Part shown: piece after piece, positions 41,913 to 50,195 of the stretch
Position numbering within the stretch: the stretch's first letter is position 1
Layout: the number at the start of each line of letters is the position of its first letter
Origin: Alphaproteobacteria bacterium
GTDB taxonomy: Bacteria; Pseudomonadota; Alphaproteobacteria; Reyranellales; Reyranellaceae
Assembly: GCA_017307275.1 (NCBI GenBank)
Contig: JAFKFK010000023.1
Coordinates: 37,777-101,776, forward strand
Direction of reading: 5' to 3'
Length of the DNA: 64,000 nt
Notes under the pieces: generated by a model
The model's input: only the letters and a program-made list of their open reading frames with translations
Told to the model about the DNA's origin: nothing
Database searches by the model: none
Program-made: the position numbers and the translations under genes

Positions 41913-43325
41913 ATGGGCCACGATATTTTAATCGTCGATGACGAACGAGACATTTGCACGCTGATCGCGGGCATCCTTGAAGACGAAGGCCATACCGCCC
42001 GCCGCGCACACAACAGCACGGAAGCGATCGACGCGGTGCGCCAGCGCCGGCCAGCGCTGGTGATCCTCGACGTCTGGCTGCAGGGCAGTGAACTTGACGG
42101 CCTGCAGCTCCTCGAGGTTATCCGCCGCGAGGATCCGCCGGTACCTGTCGTGATGATCAGCGGCCACGGCACGATCGATACGGCGGTATCGGCCATCAAG
42201 ACTGGCGCCTACGACTTCGTCGAGAAGCCGTTCAAGGCCGACCGCCTGCTGGTCGTGGTCGACCGCGCTGTCGAGGCCGACCGGCTGCGGCGCGAGAATG
42301 CCACTCTGCGTCGGCGCGCTGGTGGCGAGGTGACCTTCGTCGGGTCTTCGAGCGACGCCGCCAACGTACGCAATCAGATCGAGAAGGTGGCCCCGACCGG
42401 CAGCCGCGTACTGATCACGGGCGCTTCCGGCGCTGGCAAGGAGACGGTGGCGCGCCTGATCCATCAGGACTCCAAGCGCGCCGAGGGGCCATTCGTCGTG
42501 GTCAACTGTTCGGCCATGCCGGCTGAACGGCTGGAGATCGAACTGTTCGGCACCGAGAGCGAGGCCGACAGCGAGGCGTTGCGTGTTTCAGGCGCCTTCG
42601 AGATGGCGCATGGTGGCACGCTGCTCCTCAAAGAAGTCGCCGATCTGCCCCTGGCATTGCAGAGCCGACTGGCGCGCGTCCTGCAGGAGCAATCCTTTGC
42701 GCGCGACGGCGGCAAGACCAAGGTCGAAGTCGATGTACGCGTGCTAGCAGCGACAGCGCGAACGCTGCAGGACGAGATCGCTGCCGGTACGTTCCGCGAG
42801 GAGCTGTTCCATCGCCTGAACGTGGTTGCTCTTCCGGTTCCGCCACTCAGCGAACGACGCGAGGACATTCCCGAGATTGCCATCGACTTGCTGAAGCGCG
42901 TGGCCGATGCGACCGGGTTGCCGCCACGCGTCATCGGCGAGGACACGCTGGCCGCCCTCCAAGGGCATGACTGGCCGGGCAATGTCCGGCAGCTGCGCAA
43001 CGTCATCGAGCGACTGCTGATCCTGGCGCCGGCCGGTGGCGCGCCAATCCGTGCCGACATGCTGCCCAACGACGTCAGCGAGGACGCGCCCTCGGTGCTG
43101 CGTTGGGAGAAGGGCGGCGAGATCATGCAGTTGCCGTTGCGCGATGCACGCGAAGTCTTCGAGCGTGAGTATCTGCTGGCCCAGGTGACGCGCTTCGGCG
43201 GCAACATTTCGCGAACCGCGACTTTCGTCGGCATGGAGCGCTCTGCGCTGCATCGCAAGTTGAAATCGCTGGGTCTGCATGGCAGTTCACCCGAAGATCG
43301 TAACGGCGGCGAGCCGGCGAACTGA
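41913..43325 (+). CDS. ntrX: response regulator NtrX with altered Walker B
   Basis: A 470-residue regulator. Receiver with phospho-Asp53 (VILDVWLQG), AAA+ domain with intact Walker A (170-GASGAGKE-177), and a C-terminal Fis-type helix-turn-helix (GGNISRTATFVGMERSALHR). Two features are odd. The GAFTGA loop needed for sigma54 contact is replaced by a short ESEADSEALRVSGAF, as is usual for NtrX. The Walker B aspartate is Lys240 in TLLLKEVADLP, whereas NtrC here has FLDEI. So it likely acts without ATP hydrolysis. Co-transcribed after ntrY. Confidence 0.95.
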   Translation: MGHDILIVDDERDICTLIAGILEDEGHTARRAHNSTEAIDAVRQRRPALVILDVWLQGSELDGLQLLEVIRREDPPVPVVMISGHGTIDTAVSAIKTGAYDFVEKPFKADRLLVVVDRAVEADRLRRENATLRRRAGGEVTFVGSSSDAANVRNQIEKVAPTGSRVLITGASGAGKETVARLIHQDSKRAEGPFVVVNCSAMPAERLEIELFGTESEADSEALRVSGAFEMAHGGTLLLKEVADLPLALQSRLARVLQEQSFARDGGKTKVEVDVRVLAATARTLQDEIAAGTFREELFHRLNVVALPVPPLSERREDIPEIAIDLLKRVADATGLPPRVIGEDTLAALQGHDWPGNVRQLRNVIERLLILAPAGGAPIRADMLPNDVSEDAPSVLRWEKGGEIMQLPLRDAREVFEREYLLAQVTRFGGNISRTATFVGMERSALHRKLKSLGLHGSSPEDRNGGEPAN

Positions 43326-43344
43326 GGGTTCGGGGGAGAGCGTT

Positions 43345-44208
43345 ATGGCGCGTTATGCCTACGTCAATGGTCGCTACGTGGATCACCGCGAGGCGAGTGT
43401 TCATATCGAGGATCGCGGCTACCAGCTCGCCGACGGTGTCTACGAAGTCGTGGGCGTGCGGGGCGGCAAGCTGATCGACGAGGTGCCGCACATCGACCGG
43501 CTCGACCGTTCGCTGCGGGAGCTTCGGATCGACTGGCCCGTGTCGCGTAATACGCTGGGCTTCATCATTCGCGAACTGATGCGGCGCAATCGTTTGCACG
43601 ATGGCCTGGTCTACATGCAGGTGACGCGTGGCGTCGCTCGTCGCGACCATGCCTTTCCGACCACGCCGGTGAAGCCGGCGCTGGTCCTGACGACCAAGAA
43701 CACCAAGCACATCGTCGCCGATGCGGGCGCTGGTGTTGCCGTCAAGAGCCAGCCGGACATCCGGTGGGGACGCTGCGATATCAAGACCGTCGCTCTTCTG
43801 CCCAACGTGCTTGCCAAGCAGGCAGCGCGCGAGAGCGGCGCCTACGAGGCCTGGCTGGTCGACAGCAAGGGGTGCGTCACCGAGGGCGCCTCGACCAATG
43901 CCTGGATCGTGACAGGCGAAGGTGAGCTCGTGACCCGCCAGACCGATAGTGGAATCCTGGCCGGCATCACGCGGCTCAAGCTGAAATCGATTTGCGACTC
44001 GCTGCAGCTCAAGCTCGTCGAGCGCCCCTTCACTCTGGCGGAAGCGAAGAAGGCCAAGGAAGCCTTCATCACAAGCGCGACTTCCTTCGTCACCCCGGTC
44101 GTGAAGATCGACGGCGACGCGGTAGGCGACGGCAAGGTCGGCAATACGGCCCGCCGCCTGCGTGAGGAATATGTTCGCTTCTCCGAGACGGGTGAGGCGG
44201 TGACGTGA
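43345..44208 (+). CDS. D-amino-acid transaminase-like class IV aminotransferase
   Basis: A 287-residue PLP enzyme. Start ATG 43345 (MARYAYVNGRYVDHREAS) is the family start. The lysine is in IKTVALLPNVLAKQAA, and the phosphate-binding text TEGASTNAWIV and SATSFVTPVVKIDG are typical of D-alanine aminotransferase and branched-chain relatives. It has no obvious reason to sit in the ntr operon, but the ntrX-dat order is frequent in alphaproteobacteria. Its product D-glutamate or D-alanine would feed peptidoglycan. The stop overlaps the HAD gene by 4 bases. Confidence 0.9.
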   Translation: MARYAYVNGRYVDHREASVHIEDRGYQLADGVYEVVGVRGGKLIDEVPHIDRLDRSLRELRIDWPVSRNTLGFIIRELMRRNRLHDGLVYMQVTRGVARRDHAFPTTPVKPALVLTTKNTKHIVADAGAGVAVKSQPDIRWGRCDIKTVALLPNVLAKQAARESGAYEAWLVDSKGCVTEGASTNAWIVTGEGELVTRQTDSGILAGITRLKLKSICDSLQLKLVERPFTLAEAKKAKEAFITSATSFVTPVVKIDGDAVGDGKVGNTARRLREEYVRFSETGEAVT

Positions 44209-44861
44209 ACTCGTCCGCCGGCGTAAAGCCGCCGCGCGCGATCCTGTTCGATTGGGACAACACGCTGGTCAACACCTGGCCGACGATCGTTGAGTGCTAT
44301 CACGACACGTTCGTGGCACTCGGCCGAGAGCCCTGGACGGCACAGCAAGTGCAGGACTTCGCGCATGGCTCGTTGCGCGATCTTTTCCCCAGCCTGTTTG
44401 GCCCTCGCGCCGGCGAGGCCGAGAAGGTTTTCTACGAGACGTTCTATCGGATTCACCTGGAGCGACTGCAGCCGCTCCCCGATGCAGAAGCACTGCTGGC
44501 GCATTGCCATGCGCTCGGTTGCTACGTCGCGGTGGTCAGCAACAAGGTGGGGGACAATCTCAGGGCCGAACTCGACCATCTGGGGTGGCATAGGTGGATA
44601 ACTCGGGCCGTCGGGGCGAAGGACGCTCTCCGCGACAAACCTGCCCCCGATCCGATCTTCATGGCGCTGGACGGCACGGGAATTGCCCCTGACGAGACTG
44701 TCTGGATGGTTGGCGACACCTTGGCCGATCTGAAATGCGCCCATGCGGCGGGCTGTTTGCCGGTCTTGGTCGGTGGCGCGGAACAATTGTCCGCGGCGCT
44801 GATGGAATATCCACCGCGTCTGCGCGCGCGTAATTGTCATGAGCTGGTGGCATTGCTTTGA
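44205..44861 (+). CDS. HAD-family hydrolase (phosphoglycolate phosphatase-like)
   Basis: A 218-residue phosphatase starting at GTG 44205. Motif I is ILFDWDNTLVNTWP with the nucleophile aspartate, motif II is in VAVVSNKVGD, motif III is the Lys of RDKPAPDP, and motif IV is VWMVGDTLADLKCA. The cap lies between residues ~20 and 90, as in Gph/PgmB types. Substrate is not set. Translationally coupled to the transaminase gene upstream and 107 bases before hfq. Confidence 0.9.
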   Translation: MNSSAGVKPPRAILFDWDNTLVNTWPTIVECYHDTFVALGREPWTAQQVQDFAHGSLRDLFPSLFGPRAGEAEKVFYETFYRIHLERLQPLPDAEALLAHCHALGCYVAVVSNKVGDNLRAELDHLGWHRWITRAVGAKDALRDKPAPDPIFMALDGTGIAPDETVWMVGDTLADLKCAHAAGCLPVLVGGAEQLSAALMEYPPRLRARNCHELVALL

Positions 44862-44880
44862 GAAAAGTGTCCCCTATATT
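44853..44880 (+). promoter_or_regulatory. hfq promoter candidate
   Basis: TTGCTT (44853-44858) and TATATT (44875-44880) are 16 bases apart, at the end of the HAD gene and 88 bases before the hfq ATG. They give hfq a likely promoter of its own in addition to read-through from the ntr genes. Confidence 0.45.
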
Positions 44881-44892
44881 CGTCGTAACTCG

Positions 44893-44914
44893 GTAGCGGG
44901 GAGAGACCCCGTAC
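44893..44914 (+). other. hairpin in the hfq leader
   Basis: GTA-CGGGG pairs with CCCCG-TAC around AGAGA (one bulged G), about 55 bases before the hfq ATG. It may be a 5'-leader structure or a partial terminator. Hfq autoregulation through leader structures is known in other bacteria, but no specific binding site is visible. Confidence 0.35.
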
Positions 44915-44968
44915 CTTTCTGAACCGGGCGCCATTCGGTAGCCGGATGCCCAGCAAGAGGCCAAGAAC

Positions 44969-45217
44969 ATGAGCGAAAAGGCACAGAACGTTCAGGACGT
45001 CTTCCTGAACCACCTGCGGAAGAACAAGACCCCCGTCACGATCTTCCTCGTGAACGGTGTGAAGCTGCAGGGCATCGTGACGTGGTTCGACAATTTCTCG
45101 GTGCTGCTGCGCCGTGACGGACATTCGCAGCTTGTCTACAAGCATGCGATCTCGACCATCATGCCGGTCACTCCGGTGCAGCTGTTCGACGGGGACAAAG
45201 CCGACGCAGCGGGCTGA
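44969..45217 (+). CDS. hfq: RNA chaperone Hfq
   Basis: An 82-residue Sm-like hexamer subunit that pairs small RNAs with mRNAs. The Sm1 motif [20 protein letters not shown] and the Sm2 motif [18 protein letters not shown] are both intact (YKHA is the typical Sm2 core). The tail is short, as in alphaproteobacteria. It lies between the ntr-linked genes and hflX, the conserved hfq-hflX pair, with hflX starting 1 base after its stop. Confidence 0.98.
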   Translation: MSEKAQNVQDVFLNHLRKNKTPVTIFLVNGVKLQGIVTWFDNFSVLLRRDGHSQLVYKHAISTIMPVTPVQLFDGDKADAAG

Positions 45218-45218
45218 T

Positions 45219-46574
45219 TTGATCGACGACCTCGAGCAAGACGACCACCACAAGCGCACGCGCCAGCCGACCGAGACCGCGCGACCGGCAACGGTTGCCG
45301 CGGTGCTCTGTCCGTTCGTCTCCGGGCCGCGTAACGGCGGCGATTCGAGGGACAGCGACGCCAAGCTCGAGGAGGCCGTGGGCTTGGCCCGCGCCATCGA
45401 CCTCGACGTACGTCTGGCCCAGGTCGCACCGCTGCGCCGCATCACGCCTGCAACCCTCGTCGGCAAAGGCGTAGTCGAGCGCATCAAGGCAGCGGTCGAA
45501 GAGCAGGGCATCGGCCTGGTCGTCGTCGACGACAAGCTGACGCCGGTCCAGCAACGCAACCTCGAGAAGGCCTGGCAGGCCAAGGTGATCGACCGGACCG
45601 GTCTCATCCTGGAAATCTTCGGCGCGCGCGCCCGCACCCATGAAGGACGCCTGCAGGTAGAACTCGCGGCCCTCGACTACCAGCGCGGTCGCCTGGTGCG
45701 GTCGTGGACCCACTTGGAACGCCAGCGCGGCGGCTTCGGCTTCCTGGGCGGCCCCGGTGAATCGCAGATCGAGATCGACCGCCGTCTGATCGGCGAACGC
45801 ATCGTACGCATCAAGCGCGACCTCGAGGGCGTGCGTAAGACGCGTGCCGTCAATCGCGCCGGCCGCAAGAAGGCCCGCCTGCCGACGGTCGCTTTGGTTG
45901 GCTATACCAACGCCGGCAAGTCGACGCTGTTCAATCGTCTGTCCGGCGCCGAGGTCATGGCCAAGGATCTGCTGTTCGCCACGCTCGATCCCACCATGCG
46001 GTCGATCAAGTTGCCGAACGGCAAGGGCTGCGTGATCTCCGATACGGTCGGCTTCGTCTCCGACCTCCCGACACATCTGGTCGCGGCGTTCCGCGCCACC
46101 CTGGAAGAGGTGATCGAGGCGGACCTGATCGTTCACGTCCGCGACATTTCCCATCCCGACAGCGAGCAGCAGCGCGCCGATGTCGAACAGGTCCTGCGCG
46201 ACCTCGGAGCCTTCGATGAAGGGGCCGGCCGGCCGCTGATCGAGGCCCTGAACAAGATCGACGCGTTGCCGCCGGAAGTCCGCGGCATCCTGGAGAACAG
46301 GGCGGCGACCGGCGCGGAGCGGGCTCGCCAATACCCGGTCTCGGCGCTGACGGGGGAAGGGGTCGAGCAGCTCCTGGAGGCCATCGGCGCCTTCCTGAGC
46401 CATGCCGGCGAAGCCCGCGAGGTATCGGTACCACTGTCCGATGGTGCGACCATTGCCTGGCTTTACCGCCACGGCGAGGTGCGCAGCCGCCGGGACGAGG
46501 GCGACACGGCCTGGCTGACCGTGGCACTGGACGAGGCTGCTTCTGCACAGTTCGAACGGCGCCAGGCGCGCTGA
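45219..46574 (+). CDS. hflX: GTPase HflX
   Basis: A 451-residue ribosome-associated GTPase. I start at TTG 45219, one base after the hfq stop; the frame remains open upstream inside hfq. HflX-specific N-terminal text is [20 protein letters not shown] and [20 protein letters not shown], followed by [20 protein letters not shown]. The G domain has G1 [13 protein letters not shown]3 DTVGF and G4 NKID. It rescues stalled ribosomes and may link to stress. Alternative starts are possible. Confidence 0.93.
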   Translation: MIDDLEQDDHHKRTRQPTETARPATVAAVLCPFVSGPRNGGDSRDSDAKLEEAVGLARAIDLDVRLAQVAPLRRITPATLVGKGVVERIKAAVEEQGIGLVVVDDKLTPVQQRNLEKAWQAKVIDRTGLILEIFGARARTHEGRLQVELAALDYQRGRLVRSWTHLERQRGGFGFLGGPGESQIEIDRRLIGERIVRIKRDLEGVRKTRAVNRAGRKKARLPTVALVGYTNAGKSTLFNRLSGAEVMAKDLLFATLDPTMRSIKLPNGKGCVISDTVGFVSDLPTHLVAAFRATLEEVIEADLIVHVRDISHPDSEQQRADVEQVLRDLGAFDEGAGRPLIEALNKIDALPPEVRGILENRAATGAERARQYPVSALTGEGVEQLLEAIGAFLSHAGEAREVSVPLSDGATIAWLYRHGEVRSRRDEGDTAWLTVALDEAASAQFERRQAR

Positions 46575-46582
46575 CGGCCGCG

Positions 46583-46612
46583 TTGACACCCGGCGGGCGC
46601 GCTACCTATAAG
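46583..46612 (+). promoter_or_regulatory. groES promoter candidate
   Basis: TTGACA (46583-46588) and TATAAG (46607-46612) lie 18 bases apart, 27 bases before the ATG. No CIRCE inverted repeat (TTAGCACTC type) is present, so HrcA control of this copy is not supported by the sequence. Confidence 0.55.
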
Positions 46613-46639
46613 CGCCCAACCCGAGACAAAGGAAACACC

Positions 46640-46927
46640 ATGAAATTCAAGCCCTTGCACGACCGACTGCTGCTGAAGCCGGTCGAAGCCGAGACCCGCA
46701 CCAAGGCTGGCCTGATCATTCCGGATACTGCCCAGGAAAAGCCGATGCAGGGCAAGGTCGTCGCCGTCGGCAAGGGCCGTCGCCTCGAAGATGGCCGCCT
46801 GCAGGCGCTCGACGTCAAGGTCGGCGACACGGTTCTGTACGGCAAGTGGTCGGGCACCGAGGTCAAGCTCGGTGGCGCGGATCACGTGATCCTGAAGGAA
46901 GAGGATCTGTTCGGCATCGTCGGCTGA
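46640..46927 (+). CDS. groES: co-chaperonin GroES, not adjacent to groEL
   Basis: A 95-residue Cpn10 subunit. Start ATG 46640 ([16 protein letters not shown]) has AAGGAAAC upstream. The mobile loop is [18 protein letters not shown], and the roof loop and C-terminal [13 protein letters not shown] are typical. It would cap a GroEL ring. The next gene is an inositol-monophosphatase family member rather than groEL. Another groESL operon probably exists elsewhere, making this an additional co-chaperonin. Confidence 0.95.
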   Translation: MKFKPLHDRLLLKPVEAETRTKAGLIIPDTAQEKPMQGKVVAVGKGRRLEDGRLQALDVKVGDTVLYGKWSGTEVKLGGADHVILKEEDLFGIVG

Positions 46928-46931
46928 ACCG

Positions 46932-47765
46932 ATGCTGACGGACGGCGATTCGCTTCGAGTCGCCGAACTTATCCGTGAGACCGCGGCAGCCGAGCTGCTG
47001 CCGCGGTTTCGCAACCTTGCCAAGAGTGACATCCGCCAGAAGCGGCCGGGCGATGTCGTGACCGTCGCCGACGAGGCGGCGGAGCAGCGTTTGGCGAGCG
47101 GTCTCGCCAAGATTTTGCCGGGTATCCCCGTCGTCGGCGAGGAAGCGGTCGAGAAGGACCCGAGCCTGCTCGACCTGATCGCGCGCCCAGGCGAGAGCTG
47201 CTGGATTGTCGATCCCCTCGACGGCACCGCGAATTTCGCGGCGGGCAGGGACCGCTTCGCCATCATCGTTTGTCTCGTGAGCGATACGAGACCGATCGCC
47301 GGCTGGATCCTCGACGTGCCGCGAGGCCACCTGGCCGAGGCGCATCGCGACGGTGGTGTGACGCTCGACGGCGTTTCCGTAGCGGGAAAGACGCCCGATC
47401 GGCCGCTGGTGGGCTACGTCGGCTACAGGATCATCAAGGAGTTCGACCGTCAGCTTGGCGAGGCGCAGCGCGCCAAGCTTGGACGGCTGTCCACGCTGAG
47501 TTGCGCGGGGCTCGAATACATCGAACTCCTGTCCGGCCGCGCCGACTTCAACCTCTACCGGATGACCAAGCCCTGGGACCATGCCGCGGGCTCTCTGATG
47601 ATGCGCGAGGCTGGCGGTGGCTCGATCCAGTTCAACGGCTCGGCCTATGCGCCGACCCAGGGGCTGGCCGCCGGCCTGATCTCCTCGACGTCGAATGAGG
47701 CGCTCGACGAGGCGAGGGCGCTGCTCGAGGCCGTCCAGCTTCCGTTGCTGGTCCCCAAACCTTAG
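46932..47765 (+). CDS. inositol monophosphatase-family phosphatase
   Basis: A 277-residue Mg-dependent sugar or nucleotide phosphatase. The metal-binding motifs are GEEAVEKDP (Glu), WIVDPLDGTANFAAGRD (Asp-x-x-Asp-Gly-Thr) and PWDHAAGSLMMREAGG. It could be inositol-1-phosphatase (SuhB), histidinol phosphatase or a 3',5'-bisphosphate nucleotidase, and the sequence alone does not choose. It starts 4 bases after groES and its stop overlaps mazG's by 4 bases. Confidence 0.88.
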   Translation: MLTDGDSLRVAELIRETAAAELLPRFRNLAKSDIRQKRPGDVVTVADEAAEQRLASGLAKILPGIPVVGEEAVEKDPSLLDLIARPGESCWIVDPLDGTANFAAGRDRFAIIVCLVSDTRPIAGWILDVPRGHLAEAHRDGGVTLDGVSVAGKTPDRPLVGYVGYRIIKEFDRQLGEAQRAKLGRLSTLSCAGLEYIELLSGRADFNLYRMTKPWDHAAGSLMMREAGGGSIQFNGSAYAPTQGLAAGLISSTSNEALDEARALLEAVQLPLLVPKP

Positions 47766-48607
47766 GCTTCTGTCTTCGCTTCCTGCCAGAACGCTTCCAT
47801 TTCATCGAGGCTGGCGTCGGCCGGCTTGCGACCCTGCTCGGCCAGACGCTTTTCGATGTAGCGGAAGCGCTTCTCGAACTTGTCGTTGGTGGCCCTCAGC
47901 GCGACCTCTGGATCGACCTTGCAATGGCGCGCCAGGTTGGCGACGGCAAACAGCACGTCGCCCAGCTCGTCGGTCAGCCGGGCCTGATCGACCTTGCCGG
48001 CCTCGATCTCGGCACGCAGTTCGCCAAGCTCTTCCTCGATCTTGTCGATGACAGGCCCCGTCGAGGCCCAATCGAAGCCGACACGGGCGGCCCGCTTCTG
48101 GATCTTTTCAGCGCGCATCAGGGCGGGAAGGGCGCGCGCAACCCCGTCCAAGGCTCCCGCAGGCTGCTGGCTAGCGCTCCGGGCGCCCTGCTGTTTGGCC
48201 GCCCGTTCGACTGCTTTGCGGGCTTCCCAGGAGATCGTCTGGGCATCGGCCGTCTTGATGTCGAGGTCGCCGAAGACGTGCGGGTGCCGGTCGACCATCT
48301 TGTCGGCAATGGCGGCCGCCACGTCGTCGAAGCCGAACGCCTTGGCCTCGCTGGCCATCTGGGCGTGGTAGACCACCTGCAGCAGCAGATCGCCGAGCTC
48401 CTCCTTGAGCGCTGGCATATCTTCGCGCTCGATGGCGTCGGCGACCTCGTAGGCTTCCTCGATCGTGTACGGCACGATGGTCTGGAAGGTCTGCTCGATG
48501 TCCCAGGGGCAGCCATGCTGGCGGTCGCGCAGCCAAGCCATCACCGCCAGGAGGCGCTGGAGTGGCTCTTTGGGCAGGTCGTCGGCGGATGGGCGTCCAG
48601 TGGACAT
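47762..48607 (-). CDS. mazG: nucleoside triphosphate pyrophosphohydrolase MazG
   Basis: A 281-residue tandem-MazG enzyme hydrolysing NTPs to monophosphates and PPi. N-terminal catalytic repeat: GCPWDIEQTFQTIVPYTIEE, then EEAYEVADAIE and LKEELGDLLLQVVYHAQMA; a second copy lies at residues ~180-230 (KIEEELGELRAEIEAG, LTDELGDVLFAVANLARH). ATG 48607 is preferred to the TTG at 48616. It cleans up damaged nucleotides and may tune ppGpp. Upstream lies an AT-rich 43-base gap. Confidence 0.95.
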   Translation of the reverse strand: MSTGRPSADDLPKEPLQRLLAVMAWLRDRQHGCPWDIEQTFQTIVPYTIEEAYEVADAIEREDMPALKEELGDLLLQVVYHAQMASEAKAFGFDDVAAAIADKMVDRHPHVFGDLDIKTADAQTISWEARKAVERAAKQQGARSASQQPAGALDGVARALPALMRAEKIQKRAARVGFDWASTGPVIDKIEEELGELRAEIEAGKVDQARLTDELGDVLFAVANLARHCKVDPEVALRATNDKFEKRFRYIEKRLAEQGRKPADASLDEMEAFWQEAKTEA

Positions 48608-48658
48608 ACGGTTCAATCTCAGATTTAATTATCGTATAATATATATTATGGAAAATAT

Positions 48659-49378
48659 CTATTGTGGTTTAGATAGAACGAATTGCCAGTCGATCCGCAT
48701 ATTTTGCTTTAGCAAAGCCAAGAGATTGAGGCCCCTGGTGGCATCGCTTGCCGGGACACCTAAAGTCAGCAGCACGCCGGCCTTGGGGTTCTTTGGGCTC
48801 GGGATGACAAGATCGAACACCGTACGCGGCTCGCTGTCTCCCGCGGCCTTCGGAACGTTCTCGTAGACCACCAGCAGGCTACCGTCGCCGAGCTTGCGGG
48901 CCTGGGCTTGGACACCGGGCCGGCGTGCCTTGATCGACCCGGCCTTGGTGGCCGCGTAGTGCTCGGCGTCCTTGACGCCCTCGAACTCGAAATCGACCCG
49001 CCAGACGACCACGCGGTAGCGTTTGTCGATGCTGTACGCGAGGCCCCGCTCCCAGTCCTCCGTGGCCTGCCAGCCCATCGGCAGCGTCATCTCGACCTTG
49101 ATCGACTGGAACTGCACTCGTGCCGACAGCGTGTTGCTGTCGACGCCCAGAAGCTTCGTCGACGACGACCGGCCCGCGCCGGTAGTGCCGCCGCCAACGC
49201 TTTGCTGGCCGTGCGAGAAGCTGCTGCCGTTGTCCGCTGTCCCGAAATCGCGAAATGTCAGGCCGCCCGCATTAAGATCGCCGCCTTGTGCCAGGGCCGG
49301 CAAACCCCAGAACTGCAGGCCACCGGCCGCCAGTCCGGCAAACAGGAACAATCGGCGACCGGACTCTGTTTGTCTCAT
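48659..49378 (-). CDS. hypothetical exported protein
   Basis: Not recognised. The 239-residue protein begins MRQTESGRRLFLFAGLAAGG with twin-arginine-like RRLFLF and a hydrophobic run ending at ALAQ, so Tat or Sec export is likely. The mature part opens with a Gly/Ser-rich linker and then has a beta-rich domain (SIKVEMTLPMGWQATEDWERG, VVVWRVDFEFEGVKD) ending near LALLKQNMRIDWQFVL. No cysteines for lipidation are visible. The gene is flanked on both sides by AT-rich gaps, unusual for this window. Confidence 0.75.
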   Translation of the reverse strand: MRQTESGRRLFLFAGLAAGGLQFWGLPALAQGGDLNAGGLTFRDFGTADNGSSFSHGQQSVGGGTTGAGRSSSTKLLGVDSNTLSARVQFQSIKVEMTLPMGWQATEDWERGLAYSIDKRYRVVVWRVDFEFEGVKDAEHYAATKAGSIKARRPGVQAQARKLGDGSLLVVYENVPKAAGDSEPRTVFDLVIPSPKNPKAGVLLTLGVPASDATRGLNLLALLKQNMRIDWQFVLSKPQ

Positions 49379-49421
49379 CTGAGGTCACACATTAACAATA
49401 TTCCATAATCCACTGTTTTGA

Positions 49422-50195
49422 TTAAGAAATATCTATCGTCAAACCGTCATAACAAGGATGGACATGGGCCGGCGTCACCCGGTCGACCTCAGCATAGTCC
49501 ATGTCGACATGCATGTTGGTCAAGAACGCGCGGACTGGCTTCACCCGATCTATCCACTGCAGCGCCCGTTCGAGGTGAGCATGTGTCGGGTGCGGTCGGT
49601 AACGCATGGCATCGACAATCAGCACATCGACGCCTGCCAGAGTTTCCAGGGCGTCGTCGGACAGCATGACGACGTCGTTGGCATAGCCGACCTTGCCGAA
49701 ACGAAAGCCGAGCGACGGAATCGTGCCGTGGTCCTGCACGAAGGGCACGACCGACAGCCCAGCGGCCGTGAAGGGGCCGTTGATCAGGCTGTGCCGGTAG
49801 ATCGGATTGTAGAAGCCACCGCCTTCGGCTTCGAAGCAGTATCCGAAGCGTCGCCTTAGTACGCCCCAGGTGCGTTCATCAGACCAGGACTCGATCTGCC
49901 CCTGGCGCAACGCATAGGCCCGCAGATCGTCGATGCCATGGACTTGATCGGCGTGGTCGTGGGTCCAGAGGACGGCGTCGATGCGCTCGACCCTGGCATC
50001 CAGGAGCTGGCTGCGGACGTCGGGCGAGGTGTCAACCAACACGGTCTTGCCCTGGTCCTGAACCAGGATCGAACAGCGCCGCCGGCGATTGCGGTTGTCG
50101 TTGGGATCGGCCGCACCCCACTCCCCTTGCCCGTCCTTGCCCCCGGGCCTTGGAACGCCGCCCGAGGTACCACAGCCGAGAATGGTCACCCGCAC
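49422..50195 (-). CDS. MBL-fold metal-dependent hydrolase (PhnP-like)
   Basis: A 257-residue metallo-beta-lactamase-fold enzyme. It has the signature LWTHDHADQVHGIDDLRAYA (HxHxDH), an early GCGTSGGVP, and later motifs VVPFVQDHGTIPSLGFRF and IVDAMRYRPHPTHAHL. PhnP-like members cleave cyclic phosphates or act on phosphonate intermediates. GTG 50195 is the likely start (overlapping tatD by 10 bases). The upstream open frame to 50513 is inside tatD. Forms the end of the metG-tatD-MBL train. Confidence 0.9.
   Translation of the reverse strand: MRVTILGCGTSGGVPRPGGKDGQGEWGAADPNDNRNRRRRCSILVQDQGKTVLVDTSPDVRSQLLDARVERIDAVLWTHDHADQVHGIDDLRAYALRQGQIESWSDERTWGVLRRRFGYCFEAEGGGFYNPIYRHSLINGPFTAAGLSVVPFVQDHGTIPSLGFRFGKVGYANDVVMLSDDALETLAGVDVLIVDAMRYRPHPTHAHLERALQWIDRVKPVRAFLTNMHVDMDYAEVDRVTPAHVHPCYDGLTIDIS

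Noticed and set aside
46575..46639. CIRCE element controlling groES
   Set aside because: No TTAGCACTC/GAGTGCTAA inverted repeat is found; only a GGGCGC/GCGCCC pair around the -10.
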